DNA of 16,048 nucleotides, taken from positions 1 through 16,048 of the forward strand of contig CALTXP010000032.1 of assembly GCA_943913325.1 (NCBI GenBank), written 5' to 3'. A program made the translations under genes and the position numbers. Below are positions 1-6,582 of this stretch, piece after piece (within the stretch, counting starts at the first letter, position 1; the number at the start of each line of letters is the position of its first letter). The stretch is from an uncultured Anaerococcus sp. (GTDB lineage: Bacteria; Bacillota; Clostridia; Tissierellales; Peptoniphilaceae). Under the pieces are notes generated by a model. It saw only the letters and a list, made by a program, of their open reading frames with translations, was not told the DNA's origin and ran no database searches.

Positions 1-1242
1 TTTTTCATCAAATTCTTTTTTGATATCATCAATTAATTCTAAAGATCTCTTAAATTCTGATATATTGATAATCATTGGAATCATTATTAAAATATTACCA
101 TAAGCTGATGCTCTAATAAGAGCCTTAAGTTGTGTTATAAATATATCTTCTCTATCTAAGCATAGTCTAATAGCTCTATATCCTAAGAAAGGATTATCTT
201 CTTTTGGAAAATCAAAATAATCAAGTCCTTTATCTCCACCTATATCAAGTGTTCTTATAATTAGAGGTTTTTGACCTAAAAGTTCTGTTGCTTTTTTATA
301 AACTTCAAATTGTTCATCTTCAGTTGGGAAATGATCATTTTCCATGTATAAAAGTTCTGTTCTGAATAATCCTACTCCATCACAACCATTTTCTATAGCT
401 ATTTTTAGATCTTCAATATTTCCAATATTTGCGGAAACTTCTATATGCTTACCATCAGTAGTTTCAGCTTTTTTATCTTTAACTTGGCTAAGTCTATTGC
501 GTTTTTCTTCTTGCTCTTCTAGTTTTTTCTCATATTCTTTTAATAAATCTTCAGATGGGTCTAAAATAATAAATCCTTCATTCCCATCTATGATTGCTTT
601 TTGCCCATTTTCAACTTTTGTAGAAATATCGCTCATTCCTACAAGCGCTGGTATATCTAATGTTTGAGCTATTATAGATGTATGGCTTGTTTTTCCACCT
701 AAATCTGTAGCAAAGCCAACTACATTTTCTTTATTCATATTAGAAGTATCTGATGGTGTTAGTTCTTTTGAGATTATGATTGATTCACTATCTATTGATG
801 ATAAATCCTTTGGTTTAATCCCCTTAAGTTTATACATCAATTGGTATCCTATATCTTTATAGTCAGATGCACGTTCTTTTAGGTATTCATCATCTAATTG
901 ACTCATTATTTCAACCATTTCATTTATTGTTTCATTTAGTGCAAGTTCAGAATTTTTATGTTCATTTTCTATCTTTGAATTAATTGTATCTGAAAAATAA
1001 GGATCTTGAAGTAATTCTTTATGAGCATCTGCTATATGCATTTGAGCTTCAGAAGCTCCTTTTTTATCATTAAGCTCATTTATATAATCATCAATAGAAT
1101 CTTTTACACGTACTTTTTCTTCTTCAACCTTGCTATCAGTAATTTCAGATTCATCTATAGTAACCTCTTGTCTATTAAATAAGTAAATGCTACCTATAGC
1201 TATTCCACTACTGGCTTTAATTCCTTCGTATTTTGTATTCAT
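1..1242 (-). CDS. ptsI: PTS Enzyme I (phosphoenolpyruvate-protein phosphotransferase), C-terminus cut off by window edge
   Basis: Enzyme I takes phosphate from PEP and passes it to HPr, the first step of all PTS sugar uptake in the cytoplasm. The 414 codons seen are the N-terminal part of a protein usually about 570 residues long; the reading frame is open to base 1. Visible motifs are the phospho-histidine loop GGKTSHTSIIA with the active His at 187, and the start of the PEP-binding barrel: DGVGLFRTELLYM (288-300, PEP-contacting Arg294), IIRTLDIGGDK (328-338) and PFLGYRAIRL (351-360). The catalytic Cys region lies beyond the edge. The ATG at 1242 follows a GGAAAGGA ribosome site. It sits 66 bases downstream of ptsH, but an intrinsic terminator occupies that gap and no promoter is seen there, so its transcription depends on read-through from ptsH. 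Identification is secure. Confidence 0.96.
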   Translation of the reverse strand, partial: MNTKYEGIKASSGIAIGSIYLFNRQEVTIDESEITDSKVEEEKVRVKDSIDDYINELNDKKGASEAQMHIADAHKELLQDPYFSDTINSKIENEHKNSELALNETINEMVEIMSQLDDEYLKERASDYKDIGYQLMYKLKGIKPKDLSSIDSESIIISKELTPSDTSNMNKENVVGFATDLGGKTSHTSIIAQTLDIPALVGMSDISTKVENGQKAIIDGNEGFIILDPSEDLLKEYEKKLEEQEEKRNRLSQVKDKKAETTDGKHIEVSANIGNIEDLKIAIENGCDGVGLFRTELLYMENDHFPTEDEQFEVYKKATELLGQKPLIIRTLDIGGDKGLDYFDFPKEDNPFLGYRAIRLCLDREDIFITQLKALIRASAYGNILIMIPMIINISEFKRSLELIDDIKKEFDEK

Positions 1243-1268
1243 AATTATCCTTTCCTAAATATTTTAAT

Positions 1269-1296
1269 AAAAAAAGGATACTTAATCAGTATCCTT
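1269..1296 (-). terminator. Intrinsic terminator between ptsH and ptsI
   Basis: On the minus strand the 9-bp arms AAGGATACT and AGTATCCTT (1288-1296 and 1274-1282) enclose a 5-base loop and run into a seven-T tract (1275-1269). It lies 12 bases after the ptsH stop and upstream of the ptsI ribosome site. A full or partial terminator here would give more HPr than Enzyme I. The stem is A+T-rich, so leakiness is likely. Confidence 0.75.
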
Positions 1297-1308
1297 AATT
1301 CTTTAATA

Positions 1309-1569
1309 TTATTCTGATAAGTTATCTATAAATTCAACTAATTCATCTGCAAATTTATCTTCATTTTCACCTTTAACGATTAGTTTAATTTCAGTTCCTT
1401 TGGCAATACCAAGGCTCATAACATTGAATATTGATTTAGCATTTGCTTCTTTACCATCTTTTATAATTTTAACATCACCAGAATAATTCTTTACAAATTG
1501 TACTAGTGATGCAGCTGGTCTTGCATGTAAACCAGTTTCGTTTTTGATAACTATATTTCTTTCTGCCAT
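1309..1569 (-). CDS. ptsH: Phosphocarrier protein HPr
   Basis: HPr (86 residues, the normal length) carries phosphate from Enzyme I to the sugar-specific EIIA domains. The active-site motif ETGLHARPA gives the phosphorylatable His15. The regulatory site sits in NAKSIFNVMSLG with Ser46 in the standard position, so the protein can be phosphorylated by HPr kinase and then act as co-repressor for CcpA. The ATG follows an ideal AGGAGG ribosome site. The gene has its own near-consensus promoter in the 62-base gap after the CcpA-like regulator gene and is followed by a terminator before ptsI, so an abundant ptsH-only transcript is expected. HPr kinase is not in the window. Confidence 0.98.
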   Translation of the reverse strand: MAERNIVIKNETGLHARPAASLVQFVKNYSGDVKIIKDGKEANAKSIFNVMSLGIAKGTEIKLIVKGENEDKFADELVEFIDNLSE

Positions 1570-1591
1570 AATAGCCTCCTAATATATTCTA

Positions 1592-1627
1592 TATAATTAT
1601 TATAGTTCTTTGTTACTTAATTTTCAA
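1592..1627 (-). promoter_or_regulatory. Promoter of ptsH (SigA type)
   Basis: On the minus strand TTGAAA (1627-1622) and TATAAT (1604-1599) are separated by exactly 17 bases, a near-perfect housekeeping promoter. The predicted start is near 1592, leaving a leader of about 22 bases that contains the AGGAGG site. The -35 lies only 4 bases beyond the regulator's stop codon. No catabolite-response-element-like palindrome is visible around it. Confidence 0.8.
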
Positions 1628-1631
1628 CTTG

Positions 1632-2633
1632 CTATAGTGTAGATTCTCTTTGCTTAATGGTACAGTCCATTATCCAATCTTCATGGAGTATATCTTCTTC
1701 TTTTTTAATTCTTTTTATAAGAGCTCTTATAGCTATAGCTCCTACATCATAATAAGGTATCTCAACAGAAGTTAAATTTGGCCTATAAATACTAGCTATA
1801 GTACTATCACCAAATCCTGCTACCGATAAATCCTTTGGTACATGAATTCCATTGTCTGTACAATAATCAATTAACCCAATAGCTACTTCATCATCAAGAC
1901 AAGATACAGCACTTATATCATTTTCTTTGCACACTTTTATAGCATCCTCACCTACTTTATACCCATCATCACTACCTCTACCTTTAATATTTAAGATATA
2001 AGTATTTTTTCCATACTCTTGACAGGCTTTCTTATAGCCTTCTAATTTAGCATTATTCAAGGTATTTTCTTCATTTTGATTTATAAATAATACATCTTTA
2101 TGTCCCTTGCTATAAAGATATTTAACCAAATTATATTCTTCTTTAGCATAGTCAACTTTTACTGAACTTATTGTTTTAAATGATTGATACCTATCTAATA
2201 TTATGAAAGGTATCCTTGTTTCTCTAAGCTTTAGTAAAATATCATCAGATAAATTTTCAGTTATAACAACTAAACCTTCTACCTGTTTAGTTGCTAAAAA
2301 GGCAATAGAATTGTTTAAAGCTTCCTCATTTGCATAAGAACTTGATAGCAAGATATCATATTTATATACTCTACCTATTTCTTCAATTCCTCTTATTAGC
2401 TGAGCCATGTATTCTATTCCAATATCTTCAACTATTACTCCAACTAAATTTGACTTTCTCATAACTAATGATCTAGCTAATTCATTTGGTTTAAAATCTA
2501 ATTTTTCTATGGCATCTAACACTTTTTTTCTTGCTTCTGGACTTACAGGTTTAGAATTATTCATAACTCTAGAAACTGTAGATATAGAAACACCCGCAAG
2601 CTTAGCCACATCTTTTATGGTAGGTTGCCCCAT
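1632..2633 (-). CDS. ccpA: LacI-family regulator, CcpA-like catabolite control protein
   Basis: 333-residue LacI/GalR regulator. Residues 3-50 are the helix-turn-helix and hinge (PTIKDVAKLAGVSISTVSRV), followed by a periplasmic-binding-protein-like core. The identity as CcpA rests on three points. The C-terminal segment YRPNLTSVEIPYYDVGAIAI closely matches Bacillus CcpA. Arg303 and Lys307, which in Bacillus CcpA contact phosphoserine-46 of HPr, are present at the same numbers. The gene lies next to ptsH and after ytxH/ytxG-like genes, as near Bacillus ccpA. The start is set at ATG 2633, which has an AGGAAAGGA ribosome site; a TTG seven codons upstream lies inside a terminator hairpin and has no such site. 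It likely binds cre operators with HPr-Ser46-P. It could still be a paralogous CcpA-like regulator. Confidence 0.85.
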   Translation of the reverse strand: MGQPTIKDVAKLAGVSISTVSRVMNNSKPVSPEARKKVLDAIEKLDFKPNELARSLVMRKSNLVGVIVEDIGIEYMAQLIRGIEEIGRVYKYDILLSSSYANEEALNNSIAFLATKQVEGLVVITENLSDDILLKLRETRIPFIILDRYQSFKTISSVKVDYAKEEYNLVKYLYSKGHKDVLFINQNEENTLNNAKLEGYKKACQEYGKNTYILNIKGRGSDDGYKVGEDAIKVCKENDISAVSCLDDEVAIGLIDYCTDNGIHVPKDLSVAGFGDSTIASIYRPNLTSVEIPYYDVGAIAIRALIKRIKKEEDILHEDWIMDCTIKQRESTL

Positions 2634-2652
2634 AGTAACTTCCTTTCCTAAC

Positions 2653-2681
2653 AAAAAAGGCCACCTTTAGATGACCCTTTT
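2653..2681 (-). terminator. Intrinsic terminator between ytxG-like gene and ccpA
   Basis: Read on the minus strand, arms at 2681-2670 and 2665-2654 form a 12-bp stem (three G-T wobbles) around a TAAA loop, ending in six Ts. It starts 3 bases after the ytxG-like stop. It ends about 8 bases before the ribosome site of the regulator gene, leaving no room for a separate promoter between terminator and gene. Confidence 0.7.
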
Positions 2682-2684
2682 GTT

Positions 2685-3128
2685 TTATCTACCGGATATT
2701 ACATTTTTAACTATATCAACAACATCTATGATTAAGCTTGAGTAATCACTAACAGATGCAATACCAGCACCTACTGTGTCAATACTATCTACTGCAGTTT
2801 CTCCGACATAATTTACAGTATCTCTAATGTCATCAGTAATACTATTTACATTAGTCATTGTGTCATTTGCTTTAGCAATTGCCATCCTTAGATTAGGATC
2901 TTGAACAACTGTGTTTACATTACTTACTAAACTATTAGCTTGATCAACAACACCAGGAAGCTTTTCAGCTACTTGATCGATGTTATCTTCATTTTTATCT
3001 ACAATACCTTGGAATTTTTTTACTAGTTTATTAACACTCTTAAGTGTGATAATTAAATATACTAGAGCTATAATACCTATTATAGTAAGTATTATATTTC
3101 CAAGAAGATTAAAATTAATTGTTAGCAT
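2685..3128 (-). CDS. DUF948 / YtxG-like membrane-anchored protein
   Basis: 147-residue protein with one N-terminal membrane segment (about residues 8-28, LLGNIILTIIGIIALVYLII) and a polar helical body rich in Asn, Asp and Val. This is the architecture and length of the DUF948/YtxG family. The body has a heptad-like pattern (VDQANSLVSNVNTVVQD and onward) suggesting a coiled-coil or amphipathic helix bundle outside or along the membrane. The molecular function of the family is not known; in Bacillus subtilis ytxG belongs to the stress-induced ytxGHJ group. The start follows an AGGGAG site located in the 10-base gap after the ytxH-like stop, so the two genes are almost certainly co-translated. 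A terminator follows immediately. Family assignment is from architecture and context rather than a diagnostic motif. Confidence 0.75.
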   Translation of the reverse strand: MLTINFNLLGNIILTIIGIIALVYLIITLKSVNKLVKKFQGIVDKNEDNIDQVAEKLPGVVDQANSLVSNVNTVVQDPNLRMAIAKANDTMTNVNSITDDIRDTVNYVGETAVDSIDTVGAGIASVSDYSSLIIDVVDIVKNVISGR

Positions 3129-3138
3129 TTATTTCTCC

Positions 3139-3828
3139 CTAGTTTTTTCTCTTACTTCTATTTTTTGTATCAATTCTTACTTTTGATTTTCCATCAGCAT
3201 CTTTTGCTTCATCCACTTTTTCTTTTGCATTATCAGCTGCTTTATCAGTACTTTCTTTTACTTCTTCTTTGCTTTCTTTAGCTAATGTTTTATTATCCTC
3301 ATGTTTTTGATCTACAACCTCTTTGGTATCACTAGCACCTTCTTTAACATCTTCTGCTACGTCTTTGGCTGTATTTGAAACTATTTTCCCTACTTCAGAA
3401 GCTCCATCTTTAACGTTATCTTTAACATTATCAGCACTTTGTGCTACAGATGATCCCGTTTGTTTAGCAATATCTTTACCTTGCTCAAATCCTTCTCTTA
3501 CTGGTTCTAAATCAGTGTAAGCTCTGTATTTAAAATCTTCATAAGAGTCTTTTGCATTATCAACCATATCTGATGCATTATCAACTAAATCATTTGTTGT
3601 TTCTTTTACAGTTTTAACTGTTTCGTCAAATGCTTCTCCGATATTTTCTCGTGTTTCTTTACCAGATTTTGGTGCAAGTAATATACCAGCAGATACGCCA
3701 ACTAATGCTCCGATAAGAGCACCTTGAGTTCTCATCCTACTATCGTGATTTTTTGCTTTCCAAATCTCATACTTGATTTCTCTTTGTTTAGAACGTGCTT
3801 GTTCTTCAATATAATCTGCTATTGACAT
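3139..3828 (-). CDS. YtxH domain protein with long charged, LEA-like tail
   Basis: 229 residues. The YtxH signature is clear at about 36-63: a small Gly/Ala-rich hydrophobic stretch (GALIGALVGVSAGILLAPKS) followed by GKETRENI. Downstream, residues 65-229 are a low-complexity, strongly charged helical tail built of degenerate repeats of the type KEKVDEAKD / VKEGASDTKE. This resembles LEA or apolipoprotein-like desiccation and stress proteins, and it ends in a basic run (KNRSKRKN). Bacillus YtxH is a short general-stress protein, and the tail here is longer than usual. The ATG follows AAGGAGAG at ideal spacing. It is the first gene of the ytxH-ytxG pair, and a 250-base leader region holding a structured RNA candidate lies upstream. 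A stress or membrane-associated role is inferred; no enzymatic motif is present. Confidence 0.85.
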   Translation of the reverse strand: MSIADYIEEQARSKQREIKYEIWKAKNHDSRMRTQGALIGALVGVSAGILLAPKSGKETRENIGEAFDETVKTVKETTNDLVDNASDMVDNAKDSYEDFKYRAYTDLEPVREGFEQGKDIAKQTGSSVAQSADNVKDNVKDGASEVGKIVSNTAKDVAEDVKEGASDTKEVVDQKHEDNKTLAKESKEEVKESTDKAADNAKEKVDEAKDADGKSKVRIDTKNRSKRKN

Positions 3829-3853
3829 ATATTTCTCTCCTTATAAGTTTTGC

Positions 3854-3890
3854 TAATGTATATATACCCACTAATTTTTATGTATAACAA
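3854..3890 (-). promoter_or_regulatory. Candidate promoter of the ytxH-like gene
   Basis: Minus strand TTGTTA (3890-3885) and TATATA (3866-3861), spaced 18 bases, would start transcription near 3854, about 25 bases before the ytxH ATG and just 5' of its ribosome site. It would let ytxH be expressed independently of the structured RNA upstream. The match is moderate in A+T-rich DNA, so chance is possible. Confidence 0.35.
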
Positions 3891-3899
3891 ATTTGTCAA

Positions 3900-4070
3900 A
3901 TAAAAGTAATCCTAAGGTGGTCCTTACTTTAATACCTTCTTGTTTGTGAAGGTGGGCAAGCTGTCTAGCATTTCTTAAGTCCACTCTAAGGAGGCTTTTA
4001 ATCCAAACTAGAACGACGCAATCCCTTATAAAAGTTGTAGGTTTAAATTCGGACCTATTTTCCTTAGGAT
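3900..4070 (-). ncRNA. Structured ncRNA candidate, probably 6S (SsrS) RNA
   Basis: A long hairpin RNA of about 165-170 nt lies in the 431-base gap 3829-4259. The ends pair perfectly: ATCCTAAGG (4070-4062) with CCTTAGGAT (3917-3909), then GGTCC (4055-4051) with GGACC (3923-3919) inside. A strong promoter places the transcription start at about 4070, the first base of the closing stem, and the 3' end runs into TTACTTTTATTT. Inside lie a hairpin with arms ACCTTC/GAAGGT (3953-3934) on the 3' side and an imperfect central stem (about 3984-3952). This layout of closing stem, large bubble with a small hairpin on its 3' strand, and terminal stem is that of 6S RNA, which binds SigA RNA polymerase. Size and position also fit. 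No primary-sequence proof is possible here. Alternatives are a regulatory leader of ytxH or an unrelated ncRNA. One wobble pair (G-U) would favour the plus strand, but the promoter favours minus. Confidence 0.55.
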
Positions 4071-4105
4071 AATTTAATTATAGTATAGACAAGAGCTATT
4101 TGCAA
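4070..4105 (-). promoter_or_regulatory. Strong SigA-type promoter of the structured RNA
   Basis: Minus strand TTGCAA (4105-4100) and TATAAT (4082-4077) with exactly 17 bases between them. The predicted start, about 7 bases after the -10, falls on base 4070, where the closing stem of the RNA candidate begins. The -35 is the centre of a 12-base palindrome TATTTGCAAATA (4097-4108), which could be an operator or a coincidence of sequence. Confidence 0.75.
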
Positions 4106-4227
4106 ATAAAACTTTTTCATAATCTCTAATTTTTTATTATAAATAAGACAATTATAGCTAGGTAAATTATTTCATATGTTATTTATTTTTTAGAAGTATA
4201 TAAATTCATACAATGAATATTTTCCTA

Positions 4228-4250
4228 TGTTATAATGTAACTATGAGAGG
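4228..4250 (+). promoter_or_regulatory. Extended -10 promoter and ribosome site of nadK
   Basis: TGT followed by TATAAT (4228-4236) is a perfect extended -10 element; no good -35 is present at 16-18 bases. Transcription would start near 4243, giving a leader under 20 bases that holds the GAGAGG ribosome site (4245-4250) ahead of the ATG at 4260. Confidence 0.6.
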
Positions 4251-4259
4251 ATATTATAA

Positions 4260-5045
4260 ATGAGTAATATTATAAATATAATTAAAAATAAATCAAAATA
4301 TAGTAAGAATATTTATTATAAGACAAAAAAAATTCTAGAAAATTATGGCTACCAAGTTAGCAATGCTTATAATTCAAATGCTTGTTTAAACCTAGTTATA
4401 GGTGGAGACGGTACATTTTTAAAGGCAACACATGATACAAATTTTACAAATATACCCTTTATAGGAATTAATACAGGTCATCTAGGCTTCTATCAAGAAG
4501 TAGAAGTTAATGAGATAGAAAAATTTGTTAGGGCTTTTAAAGCAGGGAATTATTTTACAGAAGAGCTTACTATTTTACAATCTACAGTCAATAAAAAAAG
4601 AATGGATTCCTTAAATGAAGTTGTTGTAAAAAGTAATAGAAACCAACTAATAAGGTTAAAAGTATTTATTGATGGAAATTTCATAGAAAATTTCTCTGGA
4701 GATGGTTTAATTATTTCTACACCTCATGGATCAACTGCTTACAACCTATCTTGCGGCGGATCAATTTTGCACCAATCTTTAAAGGGATTTTCTTTAACTC
4801 CAATAGCACCTGTATATTCAAATTTAAATAATGCTTTGCTTAGTCCAGTTGTATTACCTCATGATGCAACTGTAGATATATCGGTCTCAAAAAGGGATAA
4901 TTATCATACTGTATTTTTATTTGACGGAAAAGAATACTCTAGCAAAGATTATAAGATCAGTATTAAAGTTTCTAATAAAACAATAAAAAAGCTTATCCTA
5001 GATAAAAATCACTATTGGACTAATATCAAAAATAAGCTTCTATAA
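4260..5045 (+). CDS. nadK: NAD kinase
   Basis: Cytoplasmic enzyme that phosphorylates NAD to NADP, using ATP or inorganic polyphosphate in Gram-positive members. At 261 residues it is at the short end for the family. Diagnostic motifs are all present: GGDGTFLKA (48-56), NTGHLGF (71-77), the NE pair at 119-120 in SLNEVVV, and the NAD-binding loop SGDGLIISTPHGSTAYN (146-162) followed by the CGG loop (165-167) and PIAP. It is the only plus-strand gene of the window, with its own extended -10 promoter, and it converges with the PBP gene with only 7 bases between the stop codons. No hairpin terminator is seen in that gap, so transcripts from both sides probably overlap at their 3' ends. Confidence 0.96.
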   Translation: MSNIINIIKNKSKYSKNIYYKTKKILENYGYQVSNAYNSNACLNLVIGGDGTFLKATHDTNFTNIPFIGINTGHLGFYQEVEVNEIEKFVRAFKAGNYFTEELTILQSTVNKKRMDSLNEVVVKSNRNQLIRLKVFIDGNFIENFSGDGLIISTPHGSTAYNLSCGGSILHQSLKGFSLTPIAPVYSNLNNALLSPVVLPHDATVDISVSKRDNYHTVFLFDGKEYSSKDYKISIKVSNKTIKKLILDKNHYWTNIKNKLL

Positions 5046-5052
5046 TATTACA

Positions 5053-6582
5053 CTAATTTAATTTAACCTGATTAAAGATATCAAACATCAAGCCTCTTGC
5101 AATCGGTGCTGCGCTTACGCCTCCTGTATCTTTAGAATCTTCTAAAACTATAGCAACTGCAATCTGTGGATCATATGCCGGTGCAAATCCAACAAACCAA
5201 GCGTCTATAAGACCATTAGACTTATCAGCACTACCTGTTTTACCGGCGACTTGTATTCCATTTATATATGCAGCCTTTCCAGTTCCCTCATTTACTACAT
5301 CAACCATCATATCTCTTATGGTCTGTGCACTATCTTTATCTGCAACCTCAGATAAAACTTTTTTCTTAGCTTTGTATATTTTTTTATTATCTTTATTAAT
5401 AATTTCTGCTACCATATAAGGTTGCATCATCTTACCATCATTTGCTATAGCAGATGTTACCATCGCCATATGAAGTGGTGTTACCTGACTTTTACCATAG
5501 CCAAAGCCAGTCATAGCTAAATCTACTTTATTAAGCTCTTTATAAGGGATAATAGAGTCATATTTTTCTAAGTCAAAAGGGTAGCTTTGGTTAAACATAA
5601 ATTTATCTGTAGTTTTACTAAAGGCTTCTTTTCCTATGGCATCTGTTTTCGCTGCAAAATAAGTATTCACAGAATAAATAAATGCTTTTCTTAAATTAAT
5701 TGCTCCAAATACTTGATCACCAAAATTTTTGATTTTAAAATTTTGTATAGACTCACTGCCTTTATCAGTGTAATTTTGATCTATATTGTTATCTAATATT
5801 GAGCTAGCAGTAACAATTTTAAAGGTTGAACCTGGTCTATAAAGTCCAGTTGTAGTTCTATTAACTAAAGGACCATTATTATTTGCAATTAAGTTATCCC
5901 AATTATCATCGACTGAATTTGGATCAAATGTAGGATTGGAAACTAGGGCATATACTTCACCTGTTTTAGGATTCATAACTACAGCTGCACCTACATAATT
6001 ACTCATATAATTATAAGTTAAATTTTGTATATTTTGATCAATAGTAAGATGTAAATTATTACCTGCGTCATTTTTGACAACCATTTTTCTAAAACTACTC
6101 ATATCGTCATCTCCTAGATTGAGTAATTCTTTATTAAATGATTTTTCTATGCCAGTCTTGCCATAGGTTTTAGAGTTATAACCTGTAATAGTTGAACTTA
6201 CCTTGCCATAATTATAATGGCGTATAGAATTGCCTTCATAGTCTTTATCGCTATAGGCTAGGACATTTCCATTTCTATCATAAATACTTCCTCTATTAAT
6301 AGCATCCTCATTAACCCGTAATCTTCGATTATTATCATTTTGAGCAATTGATTTTGCTTTAAATAATTGAAAATATACTAAATAAATAGCCAAGCCCATA
6401 AACAAAATTATAAAAAATATCATCACAAATAGTAATCTCTTATTTAGAGTTGATTTTGATAATACTTTTAGTTCTCTGCTATTTTTTAACCTTTGTTTTT
6501 CCTCATTCTGCTTAACTTTATCTATAATACTCTTATTAGAAGACCTCTTTTTACTGGCCTTACGGTTTTTCTTATCAGTCAT
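5053..6582 (-). CDS. Class B penicillin-binding protein (PbpA/PBP2-like transpeptidase)
   Basis: 509-residue peptidoglycan transpeptidase that cross-links glycan strands outside the membrane. Residues 1-48 are a highly basic cytoplasmic tail, 49-72 a single membrane anchor (LLFVMIFFIILFMGLAIYLV), about 80-180 a short N-terminal module, and 195-509 the transpeptidase domain. The three active-site motifs are intact: STFK (Ser252, Lys255), SVN (304-306) and KTGSA (448-452). The length matches compact PbpA-type class B enzymes rather than the larger PBP2/FtsI with a big pedestal domain. It overlaps the SEDS gene upstream by 8 bases (ATGACTGA) with its GGAGAT site inside that gene, so the two are translationally coupled, as expected for a SEDS polymerase and its cognate PBP. 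Whether the pair serves elongation or division cannot be told from sequence. Confidence 0.93.
   Translation of the reverse strand: MTDKKNRKASKKRSSNKSIIDKVKQNEEKQRLKNSRELKVLSKSTLNKRLLFVMIFFIILFMGLAIYLVYFQLFKAKSIAQNDNNRRLRVNEDAINRGSIYDRNGNVLAYSDKDYEGNSIRHYNYGKVSSTITGYNSKTYGKTGIEKSFNKELLNLGDDDMSSFRKMVVKNDAGNNLHLTIDQNIQNLTYNYMSNYVGAAVVMNPKTGEVYALVSNPTFDPNSVDDNWDNLIANNNGPLVNRTTTGLYRPGSTFKIVTASSILDNNIDQNYTDKGSESIQNFKIKNFGDQVFGAINLRKAFIYSVNTYFAAKTDAIGKEAFSKTTDKFMFNQSYPFDLEKYDSIIPYKELNKVDLAMTGFGYGKSQVTPLHMAMVTSAIANDGKMMQPYMVAEIINKDNKKIYKAKKKVLSEVADKDSAQTIRDMMVDVVNEGTGKAAYINGIQVAGKTGSADKSNGLIDAWFVGFAPAYDPQIAVAIVLEDSKDTGGVSAAPIARGLMFDIFNQVKLN

Noticed and set aside
344..667. Plus-strand open frame of 107 codons
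   Set aside because: It is antisense to ptsI, which has clear Enzyme I motifs. The predicted protein is low complexity, rich in Ser, Phe and Leu, as expected for the complement of A+T-rich coding DNA.
1570..1660. Catabolite-response element (cre) near the ptsH promoter
   Set aside because: No sequence close to the TGWAAACGNTWNCA-type palindrome was found there, so direct CcpA control of ptsH is not supported.
2634..2654. TTG start giving a 340-residue regulator
   Set aside because: The codon overlaps the T tract of a terminator and lacks a ribosome site. The ATG at 2633 has a good one and gives the standard LacI-family N-terminus.
2407..3520. Plus-strand open frames at 2407-2670, 2980-3186 and 3323-3520
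   Set aside because: They are antisense shadows of the regulator, ytxG-like and ytxH-like genes, with no ribosome sites and no recognisable domains.
4031..4055. tRNA T-arm-like stretch (GTAGGTTTAAATTCGGACC)
   Set aside because: No acceptor stem, anticodon arm or CCA context can be built around it. Its GGACC is used in the long-range stem of the structured RNA.
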